Assembly: GCF_900104795.1 (NCBI RefSeq) | Contig: NZ_FNTG01000002.1 | Location: 2,480,001 to 2,544,000 of the forward strand | DNA from: Burkholderia sp. WP9 | Lineage (GTDB): Bacteria; Pseudomonadota; Gammaproteobacteria; Burkholderiales; Burkholderiaceae | Length of the DNA: 64,000 nt | Reading direction: 5' to 3' | Shown here: positions 24,311 to 31,978 of the stretch, piece by piece | Position numbering within the stretch: position 1 is the stretch's first letter | How the letters are laid out: each line of letters begins with the position of its first letter | Notes under the pieces: generated by a model | Told to the model about the DNA's origin: nothing | Databases searched by the model: none | What the model saw: only the letters and a program-made list of their open reading frames with translations | Made by a program: the position numbers and the translations under genes

Positions 24311-25060
24311 ATGGCGGCGATCTGGATTACTGGCGCGAGCGGTGCAGTCGGATCTGCACTGGCCCGGAGACTGTCAGCGCGCGGTCTAAGCGTTGTTCTT
24401 ACATCTCGCGATGGAGCGAGGCTCACCGAACTCGCCGACGAACTTGGAGAGCGCGCACTCGCTGCACCCGCCGACGCAACCGATGCAGCGCAGGTGCAAT
24501 GTGCAATTCAGGCAGGTATTGAGCGCTTTGGAGAAGTGACCGGTGTCGCCCATTGCGTTGGATCGATTCTGATCAGACCGCTGCACCTGACCAGCGAAGC
24601 GGATATGCGCGCGACTCTTGCCGATAACTACATCAGTGCGTGGCACGTGCTTCGGGCTTTCGTTACCGCTGCGCTCGCCCATCGCAAGCCCTCGAGCGCC
24701 GTACTGGTGGGCACGGTTGCGGCGCAGTCTGGATTTCCGAATCACGAGGCCATTGCCGGTGCAAAGGCCGCGGTGGCGGCGCTCGCCGTCACGGCAGCCG
24801 CGACCTACGCTGAGCGGGGTATTCGGGTGAATTGCGTTCATCCAGGATTAACTGTCTCGAACATGTCGTCGAAGCTCACCGGCTCACCTGAGTCGATCGC
24901 CTGGATGTCAAAGCTCAATCCGATGAGGCGTCTGGGTCAAGGCGAGGACGCGGCGGCGTTGATCGACTTTCTGCTAGGCGATGATGCTGGCTGGATCACT
25001 GGCCAGCAGATCGGGGTGGACGGCGGCCATGGCATCCTTCATTCGATGGCGGGCGCGTGA
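24311..25060 (+). CDS. SDR-fold protein lacking the catalytic tyrosine
   Basis: This 249-residue short-chain dehydrogenase/reductase-like protein has a Rossmann start ITGASGAVGSALARRL, the segment GERALAAPADATD, and an SDR end LLGDDAGWITGQQIGVDGGHG. The usual YxxxK active site is missing: Lys152 is present (AIAGAKAAV), but the Tyr position is Ile148, and the Ser region reads VGTVAA. It may bind NAD(P) without normal catalysis or use other chemistry. It lies 77 bases after folE on the same strand. SDR genes are common members of light-induced clusters, so I place it in the same regulon by inference. Confidence 0.85.
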   Translation: MAAIWITGASGAVGSALARRLSARGLSVVLTSRDGARLTELADELGERALAAPADATDAAQVQCAIQAGIERFGEVTGVAHCVGSILIRPLHLTSEADMRATLADNYISAWHVLRAFVTAALAHRKPSSAVLVGTVAAQSGFPNHEAIAGAKAAVAALAVTAAATYAERGIRVNCVHPGLTVSNMSSKLTGSPESIAWMSKLNPMRRLGQGEDAAALIDFLLGDDAGWITGQQIGVDGGHGILHSMAGA

Positions 25061-25177
25061 TGCGATATCGTTACGCGTCAGTCAGCGTGGAGTTTTCCCG
25101 AATCGCTTCGGGCTTCAGTTGCCTGCGCGTGGAATCGGCAGGCCTCCGATGGGGCGCCCACGGCCCAACGGAACAGA

Positions 25178-26593
25178 TCATCGCGCTGTGCCCGCACTTT
25201 TCATAGAGATGCCGCCAGAGTGCGGATTCGCGTCGCTCGTGTCCTCGGGCAGCAAGTTACCGTCATCAAGACTTTCGTCGGCATGCGCGGTGGCCGGGTA
25301 GCGCTCCGGATAGAAATGACGCTCGGCGACCTGCGCGTCGAACGTATGCGACCACTTTGCAATCACGACCGTGGCAACGCTGTTACCGATCGTGTTGCAG
25401 GCGGCGATCGCCATTGACATGAAGCGGTAGACCCCGAAAATCACCGCAACCCCTTCAACAGGCAGGATGCCGGTCGACGCCACCGTCGCAGCAAACACCA
25501 CAAACGATCCGCCTGACACCGTGGCCGCACCCTTGGAGGTCAACAGCATCAACAGGAGCAGGCCGACCTGATGCTGCAGCGTAATTGGCACGCCATACGC
25601 ATGAGCGATGAACAGCACGCCCATCGACATGAAAAGCGATGTGCCGTCGAGATTGAACGCATAGCCGGTAGGCAACACGAGACCGACTGTCTGCTTCGCG
25701 CAACCGAGCCGTTCGAGCTTGATTAAAAGGCGCGGCAGCGCGCTCTCGGACGACGCGGTACCCAGCACGATAAAAATTTCGTCCTTGATATAGCGGAGGA
25801 AGCGCCACAGACTAAAGCCTGCCAGTTTCGCGATGATTCCCATGACCACGACGATGAACAGGATCACAACCGCGTAGAAACTGAGAACGAGTTGGGCAAG
25901 TGCAATGAGCACGGCGGTGCCGTTGCTGCCCACCGCGTAAGCGACGGCGCCGAAGGTGCCGAGCGGCGCCAGCTTCATCACGAGGTTGATGAACGAGAAC
26001 AGGACTTCGGAAACAAGATCGAGTCCCTCGTTGATCCTGACGCGGCGGCGTTCAGGAATCGCGAGTATCCCGATACCGACCATCACAGCCAGCACCACCA
26101 CCTGCAGCAGTTCTCCTTTCACGAAGGCGCCGATGAAGTTATCCGGCACGAGGTGCATGACAAACGCGACGAAGCCTTGTGATTCCATTTTTGCAACCGC
26201 CGGCGGCGCTGCTCCGACGGCGATGGCCGTCATGCCCTTTCCGGTTTGCAGCAGGTTGCCAGCCAGCAGGCCGACCATCAAGGCAATGGTCGATACCACT
26301 TCAAAATAGACAATCGAGCGCCATCCTACGCGGCCCGCGCTCTTGACGTCACCGGCCGACGCGATGCCATGCACGATGGTGAGAAACACGAGCGGCGCGA
26401 CACCGGCCTTGATAAGCGACAGGAAGATGTCGCCCAGTACCTTCAGCTGCCCACCCACCTTCGGGAAAATCAGACCGACGGCAATCCCGAGGATCAGCCC
26501 GGTCAGAACCTGCATTCCCAGCCTGCGGTACCACGGCAGCCTTCTGGGCGGCGGAACGTCCGGCGATGCGTTTGATGCGTTATGGTTGTTCAT
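25178..26593 (-). CDS. Dicarboxylate:cation symporter (DctA/GltP family, DAACS)
   Basis: This inner-membrane transporter imports C4-dicarboxylates or acidic amino acids with H+ or Na+. The start is MNNHNASNASP behind GGAGG; the 471 residues show about eight membrane helices and two re-entrant loops. Signature regions are the serine-rich loop GTASSESALPRL, YAFNLDGTSLFMSMGVLFIAHA and SKGAATVSGGSFVVFAAT, and the helix-8 motif CNTIGNSVATVVIAKW. It begins 26 bases after the stop of the fumarase-superfamily lyase, so the two form an operon. The likely cargo is fumarate, malate or a succinyl compound handled by that lyase. Confidence 0.9.
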   Translation of the reverse strand: MNNHNASNASPDVPPPRRLPWYRRLGMQVLTGLILGIAVGLIFPKVGGQLKVLGDIFLSLIKAGVAPLVFLTIVHGIASAGDVKSAGRVGWRSIVYFEVVSTIALMVGLLAGNLLQTGKGMTAIAVGAAPPAVAKMESQGFVAFVMHLVPDNFIGAFVKGELLQVVVLAVMVGIGILAIPERRRVRINEGLDLVSEVLFSFINLVMKLAPLGTFGAVAYAVGSNGTAVLIALAQLVLSFYAVVILFIVVVMGIIAKLAGFSLWRFLRYIKDEIFIVLGTASSESALPRLLIKLERLGCAKQTVGLVLPTGYAFNLDGTSLFMSMGVLFIAHAYGVPITLQHQVGLLLLMLLTSKGAATVSGGSFVVFAATVASTGILPVEGVAVIFGVYRFMSMAIAACNTIGNSVATVVIAKWSHTFDAQVAERHFYPERYPATAHADESLDDGNLLPEDTSDANPHSGGISMKSAGTAR

Positions 26594-26619
26594 GATGTGC
26601 GCTCCTCCACGTCTTTCAA

Positions 26620-27990
26620 TCAAATGCCGCTGGACAATTCGACGGCGCGATCGACCATTTGTGGCGCGAGGCCGAGATAGTTGGCTGGATCGGTCATTCG
26701 ATCGATAGCCGCGCGGTCGAAGTGCCTGGTAACTTCAGGCAGCGCCGCGAGCGCTTCGGCGAGCGTGCCGCCTTTCTCGTTCACGGTACGGCACGCGTCG
26801 TAGACGATATCGTGAGCCTGCTGGCGGCCGGTGAACGGCGCCATTCCCATCATGACTGCCTCCGCGACGATCAACCCCCGGGTGATACCCAGGTTGTGCT
26901 TCATGCGTTCGGTGTCGACGATCAATCCCCCTAGCGCAAACTTGGCCTGATGCAGCGCGCCAGCCGAAAGGATGAAGCTTTCGGGAATGGCGATCCATTC
27001 CGCGTGCCATGGGCCCGTGGCGCGCTCGAAGTCCTGGATCATCGCGTCGACCATTAGACCCGCTTGCTGCCGCACTGCTTTCGCCGCGGCAAGCATCAGT
27101 TCGCTGGAAATCGGATTGCGTTTTTGCGGCATGGTGCTGCTTGCACCGCGCCCCTTGACGAAAGGCTCGTACACTTCGGCGAACTCCGTCGACGCCATGA
27201 TCATGATGTCGAGCGCGATTTTGCCGAGCGAACCCGTCACGAGCGTCAGCAGGTTGACGGCTTCGGCGAGACCATCGCGTGCTACGTGCCACGTGGTCGC
27301 GGGTACGCCGAGCTTCAGTTCATCGGCGAGCGCCTTCTGAACCTCGAAACCCTTGTCGCCGAGCGAGGCCAGCGTTCCCGCAGCCCCTGCGAATCCGACG
27401 ACGGCCACCCTCGGCCGCAACTCTGCGAGGCGTTGTTGATGCCGGTCGAACATCGCGAGCCAGATGGCGACCTTGTAGCCAAACGTGATGGGCAGCGCCT
27501 GCTGCAAGTGTGTGCGGCCCGCCATCGGCGTATCGCGGTGTTTCTTTGCAAGACCGACCAGAATCGTGCGCAGATCGCGTATGTCGCTGTCGATTAGATC
27601 GAGCGCATCGCGCACCTGCAGCGAGACCGCCGTATCCATGATGTCTTGTGTCGTCGCGCCCCAATGGACGTAACGGCCCGCTTCGCCGCACATGCCGACG
27701 AGTTGGTGAACGAGCGGCAGAATCGGATAACCCACAATGTCTGTCTCCTCGCGCATGTGATCGAAATCGATCCGCTCGATCGTCGATTCACGGGCGATCA
27801 CTTCAGCCGCATCGGCCGGAATCACGCCAACGCGCGCTTCAGCCCTGGCCAGCGCCACTTCCACGTCGATATAGCGCTGCACGAGCGCGTAATCGGAGAA
27901 CAGCGCACGCATCTTCGGTGTGCCGAAGGCGTCGCGAAACAGGATTGAATCGACCACGGTGCTGGCCATAGGGACAGTGCGACTCGTCAT
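26620..27990 (-). CDS. Fumarase/aspartase-superfamily lyase (PurB/PcaB-like)
   Basis: Members of this superfamily cleave C-N or C-O bonds to release fumarate, or cyclise muconates. The start MTSRTVPMAST has GAGAGG upstream; the product has 456 residues. Conserved regions are HWGATTQDIMDT, the catalytic-site GRTHLQQALPITFG, and the superfamily signature GASSTMPQKRNPISSE. It is closer to the PcaB/EDDS-lyase branch than to true adenylosuccinate lyase, and the adjoining dicarboxylate transporter argues for a reaction giving fumarate from an N-succinyl substrate, rather than muconate cyclisation; no other protocatechuate genes are near. The true substrate is open. Controlled by the divergent GntR gene. 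Confidence 0.85.
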   Translation of the reverse strand: MTSRTVPMASTVVDSILFRDAFGTPKMRALFSDYALVQRYIDVEVALARAEARVGVIPADAAEVIARESTIERIDFDHMREETDIVGYPILPLVHQLVGMCGEAGRYVHWGATTQDIMDTAVSLQVRDALDLIDSDIRDLRTILVGLAKKHRDTPMAGRTHLQQALPITFGYKVAIWLAMFDRHQQRLAELRPRVAVVGFAGAAGTLASLGDKGFEVQKALADELKLGVPATTWHVARDGLAEAVNLLTLVTGSLGKIALDIMIMASTEFAEVYEPFVKGRGASSTMPQKRNPISSELMLAAAKAVRQQAGLMVDAMIQDFERATGPWHAEWIAIPESFILSAGALHQAKFALGGLIVDTERMKHNLGITRGLIVAEAVMMGMAPFTGRQQAHDIVYDACRTVNEKGGTLAEALAALPEVTRHFDRAAIDRMTDPANYLGLAPQMVDRAVELSSGI

Positions 27991-28059
27991 GAAGACCTCT
28001 CGGAAGTGCAGGAAACCGGTTTTAAAAAGGGCCGGGACGATTCGCGGAAAACCATCGAT

Positions 28060-28095
28060 ATGTCCGGACATAAGTAAATTAATATGTTCGGACAT
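28060..28095. promoter_or_regulatory. Twin 12-bp palindromes, probable GntR operators
   Basis: ATGTCCGGACAT (28060-28071) is a perfect palindrome and ATGTTCGGACAT (28084-28095) differs by one base. Their centres are 24 bp apart, a little over two helical turns, in an AT-rich gap between the lyase operon and the divergent GntR gene. They are the obvious binding sites for that regulator. Confidence 0.65.
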
Positions 28096-28154
28096 GTTGA
28101 ACAAGCTATGATTTACCCTAGCCCCTGATAAATTGACTCCATCGCCACCCAAAA

Positions 28155-28886
28155 ATGAATCGACCGCACTTCGCCGACATCGCTCGCGACTTGACTGAGA
28201 GCATTGCGTCCGGCCGCTATCCGGTCGGCTCGTATCTGCCCACCGAACTTGAACTGCGCGACCACTATCAGACGAGCCGGCATACGGTTCGCGCAGCGCT
28301 GCATGAATTGCAGCAGTTGGGGCTCGTGTCGCGACGCAAGAACGCGGGAACGCGCGTTGAATCGACGCAGCCGAAGAACGAGTTTCGGCCTTCGCTCGCA
28401 TCGGTGGACGATCTCGTTCAGTTCGGCTCCGAGCACTTGCGTCTGGTGCAATCGACGGAGGAGATCTTCGCTAGCGGCAAGCTCGCCAAAACGCTGAAGT
28501 GTGCTGACGGTGCGCGATGGCTGCGCGTTTCGAGCCTGCGCATCGACGGCGACAGGGAGAGTGCGCCGGTCGGTTGGACCGACGTATATATCGATCCGGC
28601 TTACACGGAAGTCGCAGATGCTGCGCGATCTCAACCGGATGCGCTTATCAGCTCGTTAATCGAAGCGCGTTATGGTCGCTGCATCGCGGAGATCCAGCAG
28701 GACGTGCACGCCGCGTTGATTTCGCAGGAGATGGCGGAAAGGCTGAAAGTCGATAAGGGCACTGCGGCGCTTGAGATTGTGCGGCGCTACCTCGACTCCG
28801 CGGGGGAAACCTTTGAAGTGTCGATAAGCGTCCATCCGGCTGAACGCTTCTCGGTTTCGATGCGACTGAAGCGCTCCGACGCTTAG
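28155..28886 (+). CDS. GntR-family regulator, HutC/UTRA subfamily
   Basis: The 243-residue protein has the winged helix-turn-helix at ~5-75 (IARDLTESIASGRYPVGSYLPTELELRDHYQTSRHTVRAALHELQQLGLVSRRKNAGTRV) and a UTRA ligand domain at ~95-240, ending SISVHPAERFSVSMRLKR. Such proteins are usually repressors released by a substrate of the controlled pathway. It diverges from the lyase-transporter operon, and two near-identical palindromes lie between them. The inducer is likely a compound carried by the DctA-type transporter. Confidence 0.9.
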   Translation: MNRPHFADIARDLTESIASGRYPVGSYLPTELELRDHYQTSRHTVRAALHELQQLGLVSRRKNAGTRVESTQPKNEFRPSLASVDDLVQFGSEHLRLVQSTEEIFASGKLAKTLKCADGARWLRVSSLRIDGDRESAPVGWTDVYIDPAYTEVADAARSQPDALISSLIEARYGRCIAEIQQDVHAALISQEMAERLKVDKGTAALEIVRRYLDSAGETFEVSISVHPAERFSVSMRLKRSDA

Positions 28887-29250
28887 CCGTTGCAGGGGTT
28901 GCAAGCAGACCAATCGACTGCAGTTTGCGGGCAATTGGCTGTTCCGTTTCAACCCCGATCGACCGCAATGCTTAAGGCAATTGCCGCTCCAGCCGGTGAC
29001 CGCTTTGAATGCCATTGCCGACCGTGGAGGCATCTTCATGGAGGGCAGTTCAGGGTCGCGTGCTGTCGATCGCGACCGTTCTGCATTCCGAAGTTCATGC
29101 CGTTTGCATGAGGCAGAGGTCGGCCAACAAGCGACATGGGTGGTGCGCTTGCGTCAGACATCCGGAAGGCAGCGTGAACCGCGAACGGAGATTCGCCTCC
29201 GGCACGTCCGCCTCGCTCGCCGATGCTCGCAAGCGAGAGTGCCCCGACTA
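28887..29250. other. Intergenic region, no gene recognised
   Basis: About 364 bases between the GntR gene and the 3' end of the truncated LysR gene, which converge. Open frames in it run into the LysR gene and look like shadows. I see no strong terminator hairpin, promoter or RNA. Confidence 0.4.
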
Positions 29251-30093
29251 TCAAGGTTGGAACACCGACGGTTCGAACGCGGCGAGTTGCACCAATTCAT
29301 CAACAGCGACTTTGACTTTCGGCTGAAGGTGTCGTGTCTTCTGCCAGATCGCATGAATCGGTGTTGTCGTCGACAGGCTCGGCAGCACTTCTCGCAGCGC
29401 GCCCGTGCGCAAAGCATCTCGCGCCAGCCATCCGGGAAGCTGGGCAAGGCCGCAGCCCGTCACGCACGCGTTCAGCAAGGTGTCGCCGTCCGTCAACTCG
29501 TGACGCGCTCGCACATCGAAGTAAGCGGCTCCGCTGTCGTTCGCCGCATCTGCCAATAGCCAGCCGGACCGTACGTTGCTACGCCATCCGATCAAGCAAT
29601 CGTGTGTGAGCAGATCGTCGCGCTGCACCGGTTCGCCGGTTCGTGCCAGGTAATCGGGCGCGCCGCAAATAACGAGCCTCTGCTCGCCCAGCTTACGCGC
29701 GACGAGATCCGGAAATGCATCGAGTGTGCCGATGCGCACCGCCAGATCGACTCCCTCGCTGACGAGATCCACCGCCCGATCCTGCAACGTGACGGCGAGA
29801 TCCAGCCGCGGAAATCGCCGGGTCAGATTCAACAGTGCAGGCACGATGTGCCGGCGGCCAAAAGTCGTCGGAAGATCGACGCGCAGGCGGCCAATAGGTT
29901 GTTCGTGGCCCGTCGACAGAAAGGCTTCTGTTTGGTCCAGATCTTCAAGGATGCGTCGGCACGTGAGCAGGAAAGTCTCGCCCGCGGTCGTCAGGTCAAT
30001 GCGGCGCGTCGTCCGGTGCAGCAGTTGCACACCGAGCCGCACCTCCAGCCGCGAGATGTTCTTGCCGACCGCGGAACCGGTAAGGCCCAGCAA
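29251..30093 (-). pseudogene. LysR-family regulator with a truncated 5' end
   Basis: From the first usable codon (TTG) the frame reads LLGLTGSAVGKNISRLEVRLGVQLLHRTTRR, the second half of a LysR helix-turn-helix, followed by a complete effector domain to ~280 residues. Upstream in frame, QRGSFTAAGEL is typical LysR sequence, but about 15 residues further back the frame meets the stop codon of the helicase gene, so the normal first ~15 residues and start codon are gone. Without the front of the DNA-binding domain it is probably inactive. The break point falls right at the end of the helicase gene, pointing to a recombination event. Confidence 0.7.
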
Positions 30094-30147
30094 CTCACCG
30101 GCGGCGGTAAAGCTGCCGCGTTGAGCGTCCTTTCGGGGCGAACCAGG

Positions 30148-31611
30148 TCAATGACCGCGGCCACCCGCGGGTTTGCCAGCCGGCTTGCGTGAACCCGCGG
30201 CTGGCTTGCCGGCGGGTTTGCTGCGTGGCTTTTGCACGCTGAATGGGCTGCTGCCGGACAAGCTTGTGCCGCTTGTGCCGCTTGTGCCGCTTGTGCCTTT
30301 TCCCGCGGCCGCAGCGCGTTGCGCCGCGGGCTTGCGTTTGTTTTCGCCACCTTGCGGGCGCGGTTTCTTGCTGAGCACCTGTATGGCGCCTGCCGCGGCA
30401 TGCGGGACTTTGGGCTTCTTAGGCTTCTTGGGTTTCTTGATGATCTGGCCCGTCGCGCTGGTTTCCGGCACGCGGTGTTCGGCTTCAAAACCCGGCTCTT
30501 CTTCACGGGGCAGTGTTTGCCGGATCAGTGCTTCAATCGCGGCCAGTTGCGGCGCTTCATCGGCACACACGAGCGACACCGCCACGCCGCTGGCGCCGGC
30601 GCGTCCGGTACGGCCAATACGGTGTACGTAGTCTTGCGCCACGATCGGCAGGTCAACGTTGATCACCAGCGGCAGGTCGTCGATATCCAGCCCGCGCGCA
30701 GCCACATCGGTGGCTACCAGCATATGTACTTCGCGCGTCTTGAAGCGCTCCAGCGCACGCAGACGCGCGGGTTGCGGTTTGTCGCCGTGGATGGTGTCGA
30801 CCGCATAGCCCGCTTCATCCAGCATGGCCGCCAGGTAATCCACGCCATTGCGGGTTTTGACGAACACCAGCGCGTGTTGCCAGTTGTTCTCGGCCACGAG
30901 ATGCATGAAGAGGTCTGGCTTGTTCCTCTTATCCACCGGCACTACCCATTGCTTGATCTTGCTGGCCGTCGCATTGGGCGGGCTGACGCTGATATTGACC
31001 GGGCCGCGCAGAATGCCCGCCGCCATGGCGCGGATATCATCGGTAAACGTGGCGGAGAACAGCAGGGTCTGGCGTTGAGCGGGCAAGGCAGCAAACACGG
31101 CGTTGAGTTCGCGCGCAAAGCCCAGATCCAGCATGCGGTCTGCTTCATCCAGCACCAGCGTTTGTATTTGATCAAACTGCACCGCATTTTGGCGATTGAG
31201 ATCCAGCAAACGGCCCGGCGTGGCAACGAGCACATCCACGCCTTTGCGCAACTTCATCATCTGCGGGTTGATACTGACACCGCCGTAGGCGGCCAGAAAT
31301 CGTAAGTCGAGGCCCTTGCCGTAATCGACAAAGCTTTGCAGCACCTGTTCGGCCAGTTCACGCGTGGGCACCAGCACAAGAACACGCGCGCGGTTGCTGG
31401 ACACCGCCGGGCCGTGTTGCACTAGCCGTTGCAGCAGCGGCAGCGCAAAACCCGCCGTTTTGCCAGTGCCGGTTTGTGCCGCTGCCATGACGTCCTTGCC
31501 ACTGAGCACAGCAGGAATCGCCTTGGCCTGAATTGGCGTAGGCGTCTGATAATTGAGGTCCTGCAGATTACGCAGCAAGGGATCGATCAGGCCAAGCGAG
31601 GCAAAAGACAT
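30148..31611 (-). CDS. rhlE: DEAD-box RNA helicase, RhlE type
   Basis: The enzyme unwinds RNA with ATP, in ribosome assembly or RNA turnover, often in the cold. The start is MSFASLGLIDPLL (487 residues). Motifs in order: Q-motif TPTPIQAKAIP, Walker A AAQTGTGKT, PTRELAEQ, DEAD (VLDEADRMLDLGF), SAT (LLFSATF), and in the second domain HRIGRTGRAG. The tail is basic and of low complexity, with KKPKKPKKPK and four GTS repeats encoded by a 9-bp tandem repeat. The gene sits between two broken genes, and its Lys/Asn codon use and repeats look somewhat different from its surroundings, suggesting it arrived by transfer. Confidence 0.93.
   Translation of the reverse strand: MSFASLGLIDPLLRNLQDLNYQTPTPIQAKAIPAVLSGKDVMAAAQTGTGKTAGFALPLLQRLVQHGPAVSSNRARVLVLVPTRELAEQVLQSFVDYGKGLDLRFLAAYGGVSINPQMMKLRKGVDVLVATPGRLLDLNRQNAVQFDQIQTLVLDEADRMLDLGFARELNAVFAALPAQRQTLLFSATFTDDIRAMAAGILRGPVNISVSPPNATASKIKQWVVPVDKRNKPDLFMHLVAENNWQHALVFVKTRNGVDYLAAMLDEAGYAVDTIHGDKPQPARLRALERFKTREVHMLVATDVAARGLDIDDLPLVINVDLPIVAQDYVHRIGRTGRAGASGVAVSLVCADEAPQLAAIEALIRQTLPREEEPGFEAEHRVPETSATGQIIKKPKKPKKPKVPHAAAGAIQVLSKKPRPQGGENKRKPAAQRAAAAGKGTSGTSGTSGTSLSGSSPFSVQKPRSKPAGKPAAGSRKPAGKPAGGRGH
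30262..30297 (+). repeat. Four exact tandem copies of a 9-bp unit inside rhlE
   Basis: GCTTGTGCC is repeated four times without change. On the coding (minus) strand each unit reads Gly-Thr-Ser, giving a GTS tract in the disordered C-terminal tail of the helicase. In-frame unit length means copy number could vary between strains without breaking the gene. Confidence 0.85.
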
Positions 31612-31743
31612 TGGCGTATTCCGGGCTAAAGCCGCGATTTTAGCTGTTGCCGCCTGTTTTCGGCGCAGATCATGGTCGAGCACATCGACGTTGATCGCCA
31701 CTGAAAAACGTAGCTTGCCGGGCACCGCGTCCGCACGCTGTAC

Positions 31744-31935
31744 TCGGTTAGCAATGACGTAATCGTGCACCGAAATCGGCTTTTGGCCCGTTATCTGCTC
31801 GACCAGATCTTTAGTGCCAGCGAACTCGCCTGCCTGATAGCCGCAATACACCGCCGTAATGTGCTGGATGAAATACCGCGGCAATCCAAATTGGTTATGC
31901 GCTCGCCAGTATGGTGAATCGTACTGGCGGTTCAA
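31744..31935 (-). pseudogene. 3' remnant of an NmrA-family NAD(P)-binding protein gene
   Basis: In the same frame as rhlE but upstream of its start, the sequence reads RAHNQFGLPRYFIQHITAVY, then AGEFAGTKDLVEQITGQKP and ISVHDYVIANR. This is the usual C-terminal end of NmrA/SDR-a proteins (AGxFAGxTDxVExxTGxxPxS). The remaining ~250 residues are absent: the preceding gene ends only ~44 bases upstream. There is no stop before rhlE. It marks one edge of the rearranged segment that also beheads the LysR gene on the other side. Confidence 0.6.
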
Positions 31936-31978
31936 TCTCCGAAGCGGGCTGCCGCGATAGCTCGTTCGCCGCCTCCAC

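Noticed and set aside
26620-27990. Lyase considered as a tyrosine ammonia-lyase for PYP chromophore
   Set aside because: It has the fumarase-superfamily signature SSTMPQKRNP and no Ala-Ser-Gly MIO motif.
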